Positions 9,481 to 17,870 of a DNA stretch of 64,000 bases are shown here, piece by piece; positions within the stretch are counted from its first letter, which is position 1; every line of letters starts with the position of its first letter. The position numbers were made by a program, and so were the translations under genes. Origin of the DNA: Methanoregula sp. UBA154 (GTDB lineage: Archaea; Halobacteriota; Methanomicrobia; Methanomicrobiales; Methanospirillaceae). The stretch lies in assembly GCA_002502245.1 (NCBI GenBank), contig DAPW01000029.1, positions 1 to 64,000 on the forward strand. Direction: 5' to 3'. Under the pieces are notes generated by a model, which saw only the letters and a program-made list of their open reading frames with translations, was not told the DNA's origin and did no database searches.

Positions 9481-10269
9481 TCATCCCGCAACGCACGCTG
9501 TGCCGTTAAAGCACTTGTCTGTTCCACAGTTGCATCCCCGGATCTGATGGCTGTCTCCGGGTGCACATCCGCAGGCGCCCATCAGGCAGAGGTTCGGGAA
9601 GTCATTCACCGCATTGCAGCACAGCATCGTGGTGACAGTGCCTCCTGAACGTATACATGCCTGCTCCTGTTCGGACACCCCTGACTGTGTTTCGGAAATG
9701 ACTGCGATGACTGGTTTCAGCGAATACTTGTCCGATCCTGTCCGGATGATGGATTTTTCCACATTAAAGTCAAGCGTGAGCTTCAGGGTCTGATTCGGTT
9801 CAAGGACAAAACCCCGGTTCAGCTTGAGCACCCCGCTGGGAACAGCAAGATTATGTTCAGTACCGTCGACCGTGATGGTCCCTGAATCGATCTTCAGCCG
9901 TATCTGGGTATACGTGCCCGCTTCCATATCCTTCTGACCGATCACTTCACTTATATCAGTGAGCTGCATCAGGTCAATGGTCTGGGGCTGGTTGACAACC
10001 ACGATCCACCCGGCCGTTTCAGAATCACCCGATTCTGTTGCTTCCATCTCCTCGTCCGTTTCCGTGACAGACTGATCTGCTGATGCCCGGTGGACACTCA
10101 CTTCCCCGATATTCAGGCCAAGATAGGTGATCGTGCCAATATCAGTGGTCTTCGGAGCATCCTTTACTGCAATGATAAGGGTCGATTGCCCGGCCGGTGC
10201 AGTGGTGCACCCTGCCATGATAGCGGATATGAGAACTACAACAACCAATGCAAGATACGTAAATTTCAT
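9481..10269 (-). CDS. DUF4382-domain lipoprotein with Cys-rich tail
   Basis: A 262-residue lipoprotein. The signal peptide ends in the lipobox IMAGC (Cys about residue 20). The DUF4382 beta-sandwich spans about 30-200, beginning STLIIAVKDAPKT, with an acidic insertion (TDEEMEATESGDSETA) near residues 75-90. A Cys-rich tail at about 205-262 contains paired cysteines (LCCNA, GACGC, GCNCG), which suggests disulfides or a metal site outside the cell. DUF4382 proteins occur in archaea and bacteria as exported proteins of unknown ligand. GAGGTGA lies 9 bases ahead of the ATG at 10269, and a TATA box lies at 10311-10320. The gene stands alone between intergenic regions. Confidence 0.85.
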   Translation of the reverse strand: MKFTYLALVVVVLISAIMAGCTTAPAGQSTLIIAVKDAPKTTDIGTITYLGLNIGEVSVHRASADQSVTETDEEMEATESGDSETAGWIVVVNQPQTIDLMQLTDISEVIGQKDMEAGTYTQIRLKIDSGTITVDGTEHNLAVPSGVLKLNRGFVLEPNQTLKLTLDFNVEKSIIRTGSDKYSLKPVIAVISETQSGVSEQEQACIRSGGTVTTMLCCNAVNDFPNLCLMGACGCAPGDSHQIRGCNCGTDKCFNGTACVAG

Positions 10270-10310
10270 CGATGAAGTCACCTCAGTTACGTGTATACTG
10301 GCATCCCCCG

Positions 10311-10320
10311 TATAAATAGT
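10311..10320 (-). promoter_or_regulatory. TATA box of the DUF4382 lipoprotein gene
   Basis: On the minus strand this reads ACTATTTATA, about 42 bases ahead of the start codon at 10269. That leaves a short leader containing the GAGGTGA ribosome-binding site. Confidence 0.55.
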
Positions 10321-10609
10321 GACAATATACTTTACAAAAAAAAATTCCGGTCAGACCCCCCCGATCCTGAGAGTTCCGTTCCGGCTGAACGGGTAACGGA
10401 CTATTGGAGACGGAAAGGATTTCCCAGGTGTGTTTTTTAAAAAATTGCACATACACGCACGCTGCCTTGACGTTCAGAGGCGCGTACTTTTTTTAACAAT
10501 TGTCCGATTCTCCATAGCCGGACGCTGTCAATGTGTTCGCGTTTCTGAATCGAATCAGATTCCGGAAAGAACTTTGTTTTATTGATATGGATACCTGATA
10601 GAACGTTTG

Positions 10610-10752
10610 GTGTTATTCCCTCTTTTCAGGTTCCCGGGTATCCGTGCCGAAAGCATGGGCAGGGAAGCGCGTGGGAGCGATCCCACGTGAACCCGTTGAA
10701 GACGGAGCCCGGAAAAGCAGGACGGGAAGATCCGATGAAGGATTTTTTGTTT
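10610..10752 (+). ncRNA. Candidate structured RNA with four-way junction
   Basis: No coding frame. The sequence can fold into a closed four-way junction. P1 pairs TTCCCGGG (10631-10638) with CCCGGAAA (10708-10715). P2 pairs TGCC (10645-10648) with GGCA (10658-10661). P3 is the perfect hairpin CGTGGGA-GCGA-TCCCACG (10670-10687) with a GNRA loop. P4 pairs CCGT (10693-10696) with ACGG (10702-10705). A T-run at 10742-10747 follows, and TTTTATTGATATGG at 10577-10590 is a possible TATA box. It is not a tRNA: arm lengths and loops do not fit. The folding was done by eye, so an independent RNA gene is only a hypothesis. Confidence 0.35.
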
Positions 10753-10832
10753 CAAAGATCAACCTTGGTAGGATCTTCCTTGATTGACTACATATTCAAA
10801 TGACCATATATGTGTTGGTACCCTCACCATGA

Positions 10833-10946
10833 GAAACGCTCACAGAACTCGAAAATGAACTTCTCTCTACAAAGGAACTTATGATTTTACTTTACCGAAA
10901 AGTGTTTCCCGATCAGACAAGGGAATGGGTGACTATCCCCACCTGA
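10833..10946 (+). pseudogene. Possible remnant of a small gene
   Basis: A 37-codon open stretch with protein-like composition (LTELENELLSTKELMILLYR) that starts right after an in-frame stop overlapping an ATG (CCATGAG). The only internal ATG is at its middle. It looks like a gene fragment with a lost start or a frameshift. No family was recognised. Confidence 0.2.
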
Positions 10947-11017
10947 TACCATATCAGGGATCATGGATCTTCCACGCGATACCACGCCACATTACAAAAA
11001 ATGATTTCTGACGTAAG

Positions 11018-11027
11018 GTATATATTT
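11018..11027 (+). promoter_or_regulatory. TATA box of the small lipoprotein gene
   Basis: GTATATATTT is a near-ideal archaeal TATA element about 50 bases ahead of the ATG at 11073. It leaves a leader that contains the ribosome-binding sequence GGGAGGATTGGAG. Confidence 0.65.
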
Positions 11028-11072
11028 CTCCATAGCGATGAGGGAACAACCCGAAATGGGAGGATTGGAGAC

Positions 11073-11282
11073 ATGATCGGCATTAAAAAGGTAACACTGA
11101 TAGTAGTAATTTGCATAGCACTGGCATTCGTAGCTGGTTGCACAACCACAACCACGGGCGCGAATTCACCGAATCTGCCGCCCGGGGATACGGTCAATCC
11201 GGCCCAAACCCAGGTCACCGCACCCACTGCACCAACCGCGCCCACTCAACCAACCGTCTACGAAACAAATCCACGCCGGTAG
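11073..11282 (+). CDS. Small lipoprotein
   Basis: A 69-residue lipoprotein. Residues 1-20 form a signal peptide ending in the lipobox FVAGC, followed by a Thr run (TTTTTG) and a low-complexity Pro/Thr/Ala tail with the repeat TAPTAPTAPTQPT. There is no folded domain, so it is probably a short membrane-attached spacer or surface peptide. The start is set by GGGAGGATTGGAG ahead of the ATG and by the TATA box at 11018; a longer in-frame open stretch from 11001 would spoil the signal peptide. Function unknown. Confidence 0.75.
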   Translation: MIGIKKVTLIVVICIALAFVAGCTTTTTGANSPNLPPGDTVNPAQTQVTAPTAPTAPTQPTVYETNPRR

Positions 11283-11734
11283 AACCGATATCAAAGTTCG
11301 GGTGGGATGATAAGCGGTTGAAATCACTTTTTTTCCCTTTAGAAAACCCGCCCCCACCTGAGGGTTTGCTTCACGATGGCTCCTGAAGGGTTTTTCCGAA
11401 ACCGTGGCATTGCATGGATTTTGCCTTCATAAAATGGTGTACTATTGAGATGGATACCATTAATCGGACTTAGATACGGGGTTATTTTCCTCATCTTCTT
11501 TTTTTGATCGCGCTGTAGTGCTGCCATGCGTCAGACATTTTAAAAAACCATTTATTTCACGGTTCCCGCCTCGCCATTTTATCCCCCGCACACCACAGGA
11601 GGATCGCCAGCTTTGTCGTCACCCCTGCTTCGAAGCAGTTTTTGCAATAACCGGGCAGAAGGATATACTCCCGCGTTCCATGTTGGCTGTAGTCAATAAC
11701 ATCCGGCATCCGTAAGAAAGAAACCGGGGCCGGA
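11283..11734. other. Intergenic region, no gene seen
   Basis: A possible terminator for the lipoprotein gene is the T-run at about 11328-11338, with the inverted pair AAACCC/GGGTTT nearby at about 11344-11367. No convincing coding sequence or dispersed repeat was found. Confidence 0.45.
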
Positions 11735-12127
11735 ATGGAGCTGAACATACAAATGACCGAAAATACCAAAGTCATGAGCGAACAGGCCATCCATGACGGT
11801 TACGTGGCGGCACACCGCAGACCCGGAGATCCGGAAACGGGCCATAACAAGCCCGTATCCCGGGATGAAAAGGGCGAACCCAACAATATGGACGAGGATG
11901 TGACCACCTCGATCAGCCAGGAGAAACTCACCTGCCCCCAGTGCGGAAAAACAACCCTTCGTGCAGAATTCCCTGACCAGTATGAGGCGTGGATGAAATG
12001 TTCGTCCTGCGGTTTTTTTATGGGGATGAGCAACGCAGACTGGCACCGTATGAAGAACAGTCCGAATATCGGGCAAAAAATCAAAAAAATGGCACTGAAA
12101 AAAGAGCTCCTGAAACCCTGGCCCTGA
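11735..12127 (+). CDS. Zinc-ribbon protein of unknown function
   Basis: A 130-residue soluble protein. The first 60 residues are polar and acidic with no obvious fold. The zinc ribbon lies at about 66-95, with CPQC and CSSC 24 residues apart. The basic C-terminus (KIKKMALKKELLKPWP) might bind nucleic acid. The start is uncertain: ATGs at 11735, 11753 and 11774 are in frame, and the ribbon is unaffected by the choice. A strong stem plus T-run follows the gene directly. A small regulator or RNA-associated protein is one reading, but only the metal site is visible. Confidence 0.7.
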   Translation: MELNIQMTENTKVMSEQAIHDGYVAAHRRPGDPETGHNKPVSRDEKGEPNNMDEDVTTSISQEKLTCPQCGKTTLRAEFPDQYEAWMKCSSCGFFMGMSNADWHRMKNSPNIGQKIKKMALKKELLKPWP

Positions 12128-12148
12128 ACCCTTCGCGAATCTGGGGCA

Positions 12149-12170
12149 GCCCTGCGCAGGGTGTTTTTTT
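12149..12170 (+). terminator. Intrinsic-type terminator
   Basis: The palindrome CCCTGCGCAGGG is followed at once by GTGTTTTTTT, 22 bases after the stop of the zinc-ribbon gene. Confidence 0.6.
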
Positions 12171-12398
12171 CCCATAATCCAAATTTTTATCGCATAAAAT
12201 TTGCAGGCACTACTCTGAAAACATCTCCCGCTCTGGCGCCAGCAGAGGGATCATGCCGGTATCAACATCCGGCCATTTGGATCCGGATTGGTCCGGGGGC
12301 TCTCGTTTCCGGCTCTCCACAAGTACCCTCAGGTACGGACAAGGCTGACCTGCCGGACCGTCTGATTCTTCCCAACGAGGCTGGCTGTCGATAGTTGA

Positions 12399-12536
12399 CT
12401 AAAATTTCATAATGCCCAATACAATCATTGCGATAATGGCCAGTATTACCGCACCCAGCAGACCAAAGAGAAACCAGCCGATAAGAAATGCGATTACTGC
12501 CCCTACTCCCATTGCACCCCAGTTCACGGACACCAT
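12399..12536 (-). CDS. Small hydrophobic membrane protein
   Basis: A 45-residue open frame, below the usual length cut-off, beginning MVSVNWGAMGVGAVIAFLIG and ending LGIMKF. Nearly the whole protein is hydrophobic and Gly-rich, with two potential membrane helices (about 8-25 and 26-44). Composition and continuity are typical of real small membrane proteins, and no better frame overlaps it. No ribosome-binding site is evident, so expression is uncertain. Function unknown. Confidence 0.5.
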   Translation of the reverse strand: MVSVNWGAMGVGAVIAFLIGWFLFGLLGAVILAIIAMIVLGIMKF

Positions 12537-12975
12537 GTTTCATCACCGTTATTTCAAAATCTTTTTCACTTGGGACCGGTCTGCCGTATCATATCGGAAG
12601 ACCGTCCGGGTACCATGCAAACCTTTTCTCATCAACTATAAAAACCAACTAAAGGTCCAGGGATCGCTCTTTGGCCATGATCCGGATAATCTGTGGTCTT
12701 TTCATTTTTTCATTGCCACGAAAATACACAGGATAGATACGCGAATGGGCGTTTTTCATCTTTCGCCACTGATTATCCGGACCCGTTCCCGTTCTCGTTC
12801 CTTTTCCATGCGGGATGCTCAATCCGGCCATGCAGGTTTAACCGGTAGTCCGGGGTTTTTTCTAAAACATTCGGGTATACAAAATATGCATACCCCGGAT
12901 ACAAAAAAATCGGTATAGGTAACGAAAAGGAAAAGGATTTGCACTCGTTGCAAACTTTGATTTTCGTACAAAGTT

Positions 12976-12985
12976 TTTAATATAC
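12976..12985 (+). promoter_or_regulatory. TATA box of the BofA-like gene
   Basis: TTTAATATAC lies 22-31 bases ahead of the ATG at 13007. A purine-rich GAGGGAAT lies between the two and may serve as the ribosome-binding site. Confidence 0.55.
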
Positions 12986-13006
12986 GGATAGAGGGAATGC
13001 TAGACC

Positions 13007-13276
13007 ATGGACTTATTTGGTTCTGTTGTTGGTATCCTACTCGCAATAGTGGTGGCAATAATTATCTATTACCTCCTAAAACAGGTCGTAGCGCTTGTTA
13101 TCAATGCTGTTGTCGGCATTATCATCCTCTTTCTTATCAACCTGTTTCATCTCATGGGACTCTTTGGAGCTCCCGATCTTCCGATTGACTGGATCACGAT
13201 CCTGATCTCAGCCATTGGTGGACTGGTGGGTGTGATCATTGTGATTGTCCTGCACTTGGCAGGGGTTGTGTTATAG
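13007..13276 (+). CDS. BofA-like membrane protein
   Basis: An 89-residue membrane protein resembling the pro-sigma-K processing inhibitor BofA family, which also has archaeal members whose role is unknown. Three hydrophobic segments are visible at about 4-24, 27-48 and 62-88. Between them lies the conserved INAVVGIIILFLINLF stretch typical of the family and the short loop MGLFGAPDLPIDW. Archaea lack sigma K, so the Bacillus function cannot apply. The start is supported by the TATA box 22-31 bases upstream. A GC hairpin with a T-run follows the stop. The gene stands alone. Confidence 0.8.
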   Translation: MDLFGSVVGILLAIVVAIIIYYLLKQVVALVINAVVGIIILFLINLFHLMGLFGAPDLPIDWITILISAIGGLVGVIIVIVLHLAGVVL

Positions 13277-13278
13277 AC

Positions 13279-13295
13279 GGGGCTCCCCTCTTTTT
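13279..13295 (+). terminator. Intrinsic-type terminator after the BofA-like gene
   Basis: The inverted repeat GGGGCTCCCC is followed by TCTTTTT, three bases after the stop codon. Confidence 0.5.
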
Positions 13296-13500
13296 CTAAA
13301 GGAACGAATAAGCAATCATCTGGTTGTTGACCATACCGCACGTGGATTTTTTTTTTAGAGGCAGATAAAAAATTTCCCGGACCCGGTTGTTGGTTGGTAT
13401 TGCGGAGCATTGCCTCCGGCAGGGAGGTGATTAGTGTACCGGGGCGGCCCGGGAACGGGCCGACTTTCACGCGATCGCTCATCACGTGCCGGGCGGGGTG

Positions 13501-14277
13501 TTATTTCACGGTGTGACTCCCGTCACAGAACGGCATATTGCCCGATCTCCCGCACCGGCAGAGCGTGACCCGGTTCCGGATCTCGTACGGCTCGCCACCG
13601 GCAGATATGACCGGGATACGGCCGCGAACCCAGATCGGCCCGTGCTCATCACGGGGCGGGTACTCGACTATCACAAGGGATTTCCCAAGTGCCGGTTCGA
13701 TTGGCCTGCCGGTCGCGTTGTCGTGGACAACCAGCCGTCCGGAGGGACAGTTGCATGCTTCTTCAATAGCGGTGTCCCGGTCTGTCAGAGTTCCGGGCTG
13801 CCTGACAAGGTTCCAGATTCCCCCGGCCCGGTCACAGAACCGGGCATGGACACAGAGATGTTTATTATCGGTCAGCGTGAGGTCAGGACCACGGATCACC
13901 TCTGCACCTTCACGGTAGAGTGTACGGTCTCCCGTTTCGGCGCCGTCAAAGTGAATCGCTGCATGTGTGTTATCGCAGAACGGCTTGTTCTTCGAGTTGC
14001 CGCACCGGCAGAGGGCGTACTGTTCCTGTACCGGGTACGTTTTAACCCGTCGCCAGCTCCGGCAGTAGCCTTCCTCATCATCGCATATCTCTTCAGAAGA
14101 GAGCGGTACCCCGCCGGTTACGATGCAGGGCCCGTTTTTCATCACGGTGATCTTCATGGAACCGTCGCAGGTTTCAGGAGATTTTCCGGTCCTGCCTGTC
14201 TTGACCGGCCTCCGTTTGGCATTCCCGGTATCATCCGGTATCAGCATAACCGGTATGGTTTCCTCACCATCTGACAT
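13501..14277 (-). CDS. Double CDGSH iron-sulfur protein with Fer4_19-like domain
   Basis: A 258-residue cytoplasmic iron-sulfur protein. An N-terminal domain at about 35-70 is followed by a CDGSH-type site at about 80-105 (CRCGNSKNKPFCDNTHA). A central Cys-rich domain lies at about 130-185, with CVHARFCDRAGG and ACNCPSGRLVV as in the Fer4_19 (divergent 4Fe-4S) family. A second CDGSH site closes the protein (CRCGRSGNMPFCDGSH). CDGSH domains hold a 2Fe-2S cluster through three Cys and one His. This three-cluster layout is known in microbial proteins of unclear role, often linked to redox or stress. The start at 14277 (MSDGEE) is the first ATG before conserved sequence. It faces the BofA-like gene convergently. 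Confidence 0.85.
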   Translation of the reverse strand: MSDGEETIPVMLIPDDTGNAKRRPVKTGRTGKSPETCDGSMKITVMKNGPCIVTGGVPLSSEEICDDEEGYCRSWRRVKTYPVQEQYALCRCGNSKNKPFCDNTHAAIHFDGAETGDRTLYREGAEVIRGPDLTLTDNKHLCVHARFCDRAGGIWNLVRQPGTLTDRDTAIEEACNCPSGRLVVHDNATGRPIEPALGKSLVIVEYPPRDEHGPIWVRGRIPVISAGGEPYEIRNRVTLCRCGRSGNMPFCDGSHTVK

Positions 14278-14403
14278 GACGGGTCTCCCGTATAACCGGA
14301 ACCTGAGGGGACTCGTGGATTCCGGATACCCGTGGGGAACCTCCACGCAGGATATGATAAAATATGGTATGTGAACAGCGGACGTTCTCCAAAGGGCTCA
14401 TTT

Positions 14404-14655
14404 TTACCATACCTGGAAAAACCGATCTCTCCCTTCTCGTTCGGCCGGGTCTGAAGGATCCCTGCCCGATCCGTGAGACCGGAAATACGTATCAGCGAAA
14501 TGACTCCTGTGAACATGACCTTTGCACAAAAAACCAGCATGTACGCGGTGTGGGAAGGACGGGAAATACAGCACCATCGCAAGGTACCGTTCGATCGGGG
14601 ATTTGGTCCCATCGGTCTGCAGGTATTTTCCCGCAATCATGAAGGTTTTAAAAAG
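14404..14655 (-). pseudogene. Possible decayed gene with internal frameshift
   Basis: Two overlapping minus-strand frames each look protein-like on one side of a junction near 14570. One reads SPIERYLAMVLYFPSFPH; the other continues AYMLVFCAKVMFTGVISLI and then TDRAGILQTRPNEKGEIGF. Joining them needs a one-base shift. The product would be a small membrane protein. No family was recognised, so this is tentative. Confidence 0.25.
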
Positions 14656-14994
14656 ACCCGGGAAAAAATGATATCCGTAAAAAAAAATCGTACAGTTCAG
14701 GTGTTCATGAAAAAGAAGGGTATAGTGCCATTCTGAAGACTCGATGTTCCTGGAATGCGGCAGGAGAAGCAACGCATTCAGACAATCCGGGGGGCTTCGC
14801 CACAGGCCCACCCCCGCCATCGTGGCGACCCCCCTCTTGCGATAGGACGATGAAACCCGTCTGGGCCATGGATCAAATCCGTCTGCAATTTTTGCACTTT
14901 TTTTCCAAATGGTCTGGTTCAATTTTTTATCGAATTTTTACGTCTGAATCTGAATTCTGTTTTTGTGGTTTCATAATGACAGTACCCAAAAGAA
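14656..14994. other. Intergenic region, no gene seen
   Basis: AT-rich and GC-rich patches alternate. The stretch GACAATCCGGGGGGCTTCGCC near 14780 recalls the repeat hairpins, but no complete repeat unit is present. Confidence 0.35.
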
Positions 14995-15483
14995 TTACCG
15001 GCGCCGGATCACAGAGTACCCGAGGGCGAGAGCAACGGCCCCGATAACGAGCGCCGGATCAACCGGCGATTCCGTAGTTGTCGGCCAGGGTGTGGGGATA
15101 TCCAGTGTTGACTTCCTGACCGTTGTGGCGGTGGGCACCGGTGTAACTGGGGTTGTCTCACCCGTCAGATCGTAGGTAACGGGCGTGAGATCGGCAGTGA
15201 AAACGATCCGTTTGCCCTCTTCCACGGTAACGGTATCCGTGTAGCTTTCGTACCCTTTCTTCCATACACGCACCTCGAATGTTCCCGGTTTTTCGAAGTA
15301 ATACGTGAACGCACTGGTCCCGATCTCGACATTGTCCAGCCAGATCGTGGCACCGGGGGGGTATGTCTCAAAATAGATACTGCCGCCGGACCTTTCAGGG
15401 GTTGTTGTCGTATCGGCGGCAGCGGCAATCCCCGGCTGGACCAGCAGGAGCAGGAATGCCAGACAGATATAAAATCGTTTCAT
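14995..15483 (-). CDS. Secreted PEGA-domain protein with C-terminal anchor
   Basis: A 162-residue exported protein. The signal peptide is at residues 1-23 (FYICLAFLLLLVQPGIAAAA). One PEGA module lies at about 33-100 (SIYFETYPPGATIWLDN, PGTFEVRVWKKGYESY). A Thr/Pro linker spans about 108-138, and a hydrophobic segment ending in RRR closes the C-terminus. Unlike the three-module protein at 7656 it lacks the CIDNxxC cysteines. GGAAGGAG lies 5-6 bases ahead of the ATG at 15483 and fixes the start; the longer open frame upstream is non-coding. It probably sits outside the cell, tethered to the membrane or S-layer. Confidence 0.85.
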   Translation of the reverse strand: MKRFYICLAFLLLLVQPGIAAAADTTTTPERSGGSIYFETYPPGATIWLDNVEIGTSAFTYYFEKPGTFEVRVWKKGYESYTDTVTVEEGKRIVFTADLTPVTYDLTGETTPVTPVPTATTVRKSTLDIPTPWPTTTESPVDPALVIGAVALALGYSVIRRR

Positions 15484-16043
15484 GCCACTCCTTCCTACGA
15501 GATGACCTGATTGAATGAACATGGTGCCGGAATCTGAGATATTTTTTTTGAAACCTGAACTGCCGTCTGCATCCCGGTTGTCTCTCTGCTGCAATGCGGT
15601 AAATTTTTTTTTAAAAAGATGGTGTTTGCCGGAGTTATTAAATTCATATGATGCCGGGATTTCTGGCAATGGGTATCTGGTGTTCCCATCATCGTCCGGA
15701 CCGTGATTTTCATCATGCGAGCCCTCTGGTGCTCACGTGTCCCCGGTTTTTGCAGAAGATCATTCTTCTCAAGAGTATGGAGGATACACAGTACGGAAAC
15801 CCGGATGGAGTGGGAAAAAAATAGGGGTGTTCAGGTCACGCAGGCGTTGTTCCCTGCGGCAGGGAAGCATGAGGTTCCTGTACCAGATCGCTGACCCCAC
15901 CCCGCTATCCCGTTTGCTCACGGAAGCTATACGGCGCAATAACAGGATAGGAAGACCCGTGGCCCTGCCGAATCAATGCGTCCCCAAATCAGGGAGCGGA
16001 ACATCCATGCATGTGGTTTTGTAAATGGGATCTGATACCGGCA
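15484..16043. other. Intergenic region, no gene seen
   Basis: The left part is the leader of the PEGA gene and includes a self-complementary T/A run near 15602-15616. No protein-like frame or repeat unit was found. Confidence 0.45.
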
Positions 16044-16553
16044 CTAGGCCACCGGGACCTGGGCAACGAAAAAATTGAGATACCCGTCACCAGTGTTCCT
16101 CGACCTGTGCCCTTTCCCGGATGTATCTTCCAGCAGGATGATATCTCCCGGCCCGAACTGCTTTACCGTACCGTCGCTCGTCTCAACCTCTACCGTACCC
16201 GAGAGGAGTGCCAGGAACTGCCGGGAAGGAGACGGGTGCAGGTCACCATACCACCCGGGTTCAAAAGAATAGAACAGATCTCGCGTTGCTGGTCCCGTGT
16301 CTGAGAGATAGAGCGGGGGAGCCGGTGGAGCTGCACTCACGAGGCGCTGTTCTATCAGTACCGTATCAAAGTGCGATTCGCCCTGCGCATCAGCATATAT
16401 CCGGTGATACTGCAGCTGGGTGATGGCAGGTGAGACCGTAGGGGTTGTGTTTATTCTCTCCGGGGCAGAATTTGCTGGCTGGGACATGCAGCCTGAAAAA
16501 ATTACGAAAATTACCATGACAAATACACACAACCACATGCATTTTCTTGCCAT
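16044..16553 (-). CDS. Cupin-domain lipoprotein
   Basis: A 169-residue lipoprotein with lipobox IFSGC at about residue 20, a short spacer, then a single cupin barrel at about 50-169. The core reads GWYGDLHPSPSRQFLALLSG, then FGPGDIILLEDTSGKGH near the end, which are the two cupin motifs. One His in motif 1 and one in motif 2 could bind a metal. It is a close paralogue of the cytoplasmic cupin at 30099-30494: both share YHRIYADAQG, SHFDTV and the GDxxLLEDxSGKGH block. The start at 16553 gives a proper lipoprotein signal. Substrate unknown. Confidence 0.82.
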   Translation of the reverse strand: MARKCMWLCVFVMVIFVIFSGCMSQPANSAPERINTTPTVSPAITQLQYHRIYADAQGESHFDTVLIEQRLVSAAPPAPPLYLSDTGPATRDLFYSFEPGWYGDLHPSPSRQFLALLSGTVEVETSDGTVKQFGPGDIILLEDTSGKGHRSRNTGDGYLNFFVAQVPVA

Positions 16554-16900
16554 AGATGTCTCTGTTTTTCCCTGCCACATGTAAAAGGAACCGGTTTTAT
16601 CGGGAGTCCTGCGAGATCTGCTGGTGACAGCCGCGGTAGTCTGATGATATCGGGCGGCGGGAGCCCGTGTGCGGGTCCCCCGCAAGGTCCATCACCGGAA
16701 TACCGGACCTTGAGGTGAGAGTCGGTCTGCTTTTTTTCACCGGTGTTATCCTGCGGGACCCGTCATTTCGTGAAAACGAAACGCCACAACCCGGCAGACG
16801 GCATCGAACTATTCCTGCGCACAAGGGCTGATCGCAGCCACAACCCGTCTGTCCGATGCCCGCGTACAAAAACGGGAAAATATTGTGCGCCGCTACACTC
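16554..16900. other. Intergenic region, no gene seen
   Basis: No convincing coding sequence. The only notable string is the A/T run around 16727-16737. It separates two minus-strand genes. Confidence 0.4.
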
Positions 16901-17269
16901 TTACCGGGCCTGAGTATTTTCTTCCCAGAGCCCGAACGCGTTACCTTCGGTGTCTATGCAGTTGGCTAAAAAACCCATCCCCGGCACCGCCATCTTTTCA
17001 GAAATGAGCTTTCCACCAAGGTGTTGAACCTGTTTCATCGCAGCGTCAATGGAGGGTACCCCGAAGTAATTCATCATACGCTGCGAGGGCTCCATCCGCT
17101 TTCCCAGGCCGCCTCCCACCCCGGGTGTTCCATCCAGGTTCTTTGTTGTAATGAGGTTGTACTGCATCTCCGGGAATGCCTGGAAATCCCACCCGAAAAG
17201 CGCGGAATAGAATTTCATTGCTCGTTCGGTATCTTCTGCGGGGACATCAAAATGAACAATCGTTGGCAT
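16901..17269 (-). CDS. Glyoxalase/VOC-family protein
   Basis: A 122-residue protein of the vicinal oxygen chelate fold. It opens with the first beta-alpha unit MPTIVHFDVPAEDTERA and KFYSALFGWDF. The mid-region GVGGGLGKR is followed by the second unit YFGVPSIDAAMKQVQHLGG, and it ends TEGNAFGLWEEN. This pattern matches single-domain VOC proteins annotated as glyoxalase or bleomycin-resistance-like, which act as dimers. Candidate metal ligands are His7 and the Glu of LWEEN, but the full set is not obvious. The start at 17269 is the ATG directly before the conserved strand. Substrate unknown. Confidence 0.85.
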   Translation of the reverse strand: MPTIVHFDVPAEDTERAMKFYSALFGWDFQAFPEMQYNLITTKNLDGTPGVGGGLGKRMEPSQRMMNYFGVPSIDAAMKQVQHLGGKLISEKMAVPGMGFLANCIDTEGNAFGLWEENTQAR

Positions 17270-17549
17270 CAGACCATCACGAAACTCACATTGGGGGATA
17301 AGATAATAATTATTTTTATCACGGCAATGGATAAAGAGCGGCCATGATCCAACCGGAACAACTTGGCCGGTCGCCTCTTGCAAGTGATGACGCATATTCA
17401 GAATAAAGTGAGGTGATCAGACTCCCGTGTTCCGAACCGCACGGTGGAAATTTGCGGAAGGTGTTTGGACCTGTATGATCGGGACCCGTATAATCCCTGC
17501 TTGCGGATCATGATTATGTATTTCAGGAAAAAAAGAGAGAGGAATATCT

Positions 17550-17870
17550 ATGAGCACACCTTTAACACCGGATGAGGACGTGGTGTTTCGTGAATTTTTA
17601 CGTCTCGATGTTGAACCCAACCAGATACCTCCCGAATTATTTTCCGGATTCATGGAACGGCTTGCCGAATCGGTCAACCTGTCCCTCCAGCGGGCACGAA
17701 TTGCGACACAGGGATTGATCGATAAAGGAGTATTCGATGTAATTGTAGAGGACCATGAAGAACGCATACACCGTGAACGTGAAATAATCCGGGACCTGCT
17801 TTTACATGACCCGGAGATACAGGAACTCTTGAAGAAAATTGTCGCGGAAATATGTGCAAAAAAGACCTGA
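17550..17870 (+). CDS. Hypothetical helical protein
   Basis: A 106-residue soluble, charged protein with predominantly helical character: SGFMERLAESVNLSLQRARI and DHEERIHREREIIRDLLL could form helices. It has no Cys, signal peptide or membrane segment. AGAGAGGAAT lies just ahead of the ATG and supports the start. I do not recognise the family. It is followed by an intergenic repeat and then the CDF-like gene on the same strand. Confidence 0.65.
   Translation: MSTPLTPDEDVVFREFLRLDVEPNQIPPELFSGFMERLAESVNLSLQRARIATQGLIDKGVFDVIVEDHEERIHREREIIRDLLLHDPEIQELLKKIVAEICAKKT

Noticed and set aside
10625..10720. tRNA-like cloverleaf
   Set aside because: The four stems recall a tRNA, but there is no T-loop sequence, no 7-base anticodon loop, and arm lengths do not fit. 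Kept only as a candidate structured RNA.
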